DNA from: Verrucomicrobiota bacterium
GTDB taxonomy: Bacteria; Verrucomicrobiota; Verrucomicrobiia; Opitutales; Opitutaceae
NCBI GenBank assembly: GCA_028293545.1
Contig: JAQGOP010000003.1
Coordinates: forward strand, 1-40,134
DNA: 40,134 bases
Reading direction: 5' to 3'
This document shows positions 39,901 to 40,134 of the stretch, piece by piece. The position numbers and the translations under genes were made by a program. Every line of letters begins with the position of its first letter. Positions within the stretch are counted from its first letter, which is position 1. The notes beneath the pieces were generated by a model. It worked only from the letters and a program-made list of their open reading frames with translations, did no database searches and was not told the DNA's origin.

Positions 39901-40134
39901 TCAATTTCGCGGTCAACCGCGCCGGCACCCAGATATATATTTCGGCGTTCAACCGCGGGACCATCGAACGCGGGGACCTCGGGCCCACCATTCCTTATAT
40001 TCAGAGCCAGCCCGAACCTTATCAAATCGTCGGGTCCGGCAGCACGCTCACGCTCTCCGTGAACATCGCAGGTTCCGGTTCCTACCAATGGTATCGGGAT
40101 GGCGTGCTGATCCCGGGCGCGACCCAACTCTCGC
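36975..40134 (+). CDS. Matrixin-type metalloprotease fused to NHL repeats (3' end outside window)
   Basis: Open to the window end (at least 1053 codons). Start GTG 36975 (MRKINLRGVIGFGLAAALLA, a signal peptide) overlaps the upstream gene by 14 bases. Residues ~30-210 are a metzincin domain: the zinc motif HEFGHVLGLDH at 162-172 with all three histidines and the base Glu163, and a Met-turn-like AIMNSAI soon after. Residues ~215-350 look like a pre-peptidase-type beta-sandwich (DNFAQATPIV...WWKWTPATTGRV). Then come about eleven NHL-type propeller repeats of ~55-60 residues, each with a GNLYVAD-like strand, TIRKITPAG and VSTFAG. The cut end enters an Ig-like domain (SYQWYRDGVLIPGAT). Likely secreted and surface-associated; substrate unknown. 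Two propellers of about six blades would fit. Confidence 0.9.
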   Translation, partial: MRKINLRGVIGFGLAAALLAPMTARAYSVQRSNSYMFVGGSDTIPIQVKLSTAASYTDGTSQSSTIIQALQQWNNVPGVPQFVPEILSPGTQATGNHLNEVVMAPTYDGDTFGPNILAVTLEVHAAKTARETDVIFNSAVTWDSYRGALTGGRAEIRRVAVHEFGHVLGLDHPDGAGQSVNAIMNSAIGQIETPQADDISGITYLYGIPGVAPVNDNFAQATPIVFTGNSVDISGTNVRATTEAGEPSPTGPGGRSVWWKWTPATTGRVAISTFGSDFDTRVTIATGGSVSTAALGASNDDDVNGPAELSSATTFVANAGTTYYIVVDGVQKTMGRIALTLVLGQFTVPLQIYEPYSFRTYAGADGSVGSADGAGQAARFNSPARVAVGPDGNIYVADYANGTIRKITPAGVVSTFVGVVGEPDHIDGPRETARIFPDGLAFGPDGTLYVAESSFQTIRKVTPAGYVTTFAGADRQIGSADGPGASARFYFPSAITIDGSGNLYVAELLNATIRKITPAGIVSTVAGRAGVQGVADGLGTAATFSYPNGIAATADGTLYVGDFVNGSIRKITPAGVVSTFAGLSVPFGSENYDGLGTAARFAGLLGLQMDASGNLFVTEIYDLIRKITPAGEVTTIAGKFGADGGDDGTAFNARFCQPSDVAIDPSGNLYIADRKNNSIRKMMPSGVVSTLAGKSMVGGTDGALADARFADVRGIEFDSAGNLILANTSGYTVRKISAGGQVSTIAGQAGEYGYTDGPNGVSRLFDPADVATAPGNIVYIAERFAHTIRKIDAAGNVVPFAGNFLTAGYTNGPAGTALFNLPISIASDPAGNVYVVESQSCAIRKIAPDGTTSTFAGSITEAGSADGVGTAARFMRPTAVTVGSDGSIYVADGGAFTVRKITASGVVSTVAGVPGQAGHVDRPGVHARFNGPNDVAVDDNGNIFVLDSNVIRKITPNGRVTTVSPFTFERDQVGRINFAVNRAGTQIYISAFNRGTIERGDLGPTIPYIQSQPEPYQIVGSGSTLTLSVNIAGSGSYQWYRDGVLIPGATQLS

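Overview
This window most likely comes from a GC-rich, free-living heterotroph of the Verrucomicrobiota, probably Opitutaceae. That placement is an inference from gene content and style: a single-chain pyruvate carboxylase, a single-chain glycyl-tRNA synthetase, an ECF sigma / FecR / STN-type TonB-receptor unit without a SusD partner, secreted proteins of unknown function, an NHL-repeat metalloprotease, weak Shine-Dalgarno sequences, and intergenic DNA full of short inverted repeats. No rRNA or marker gene is present to prove it.

Layout. 0.2-8 kb holds housekeeping and unknown genes: pyruvate carboxylase, an unrecognised conserved protein, a DUF2959 lipoprotein, DUF4202 and a TIGR01777 epimerase. 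8-9.5 kb is glycyl-tRNA synthetase on the minus strand. 9.9-20 kb is a sugar-oxidation region: an L-galactose/L-fucose-dehydrogenase-like aldo/keto reductase, a zinc alcohol dehydrogenase, a GH2 glycosidase, an Mpo1-like membrane protein with an enolase-superfamily dehydratase, an SDR, a second aldo/keto reductase, a double TonB_C protein and a second enolase-superfamily enzyme. Together they suggest non-phosphorylative oxidation of a 6-deoxy or L-sugar released by the GH2 enzyme, but no lactonase and no final cleavage enzyme are visible here.

20.3-20.6 kb carries a tRNA-Ile(CAU) gene on the minus strand split directly after its anticodon by a 233-nt group I intron that resembles the Azoarcus tRNA-Ile intron. 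20.8-29.4 kb is a regulated uptake locus: ECF sigma factor, FecR anti-sigma (ATGA overlap), TonB-dependent receptor with STN domain, then three secreted proteins (beta-propeller glycosidase-like, DUF4350-like, LamG-like). The same promoter-like motif with identical spacing stands before both the sigma gene and the receptor gene, which points to an autoregulated sigma regulon.

29.7-40.1 kb contains a VOC protein, a RAYT-type (REP-associated) tyrosine transposase, an SDR / ArsR divergent pair with an inverted-repeat operator, a YetF-like membrane protein, a DUF2252 protein, an M20 peptidase, and a secreted protein overlapping a large matrixin-NHL protein that runs off the end of the window.

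Repeats are the second theme. Two REP families share one architecture (GTAGC, 7-bp stem, 3-nt loop, TC) and occur singly or as inverted pairs. Two diverged copies of a ~150-bp element with long terminal inverted repeats, a 43-bp perfect inverted repeat, and a 7-bp tandem array fill the gaps between genes, and one REP-like piece appears to have entered a coding sequence in frame.
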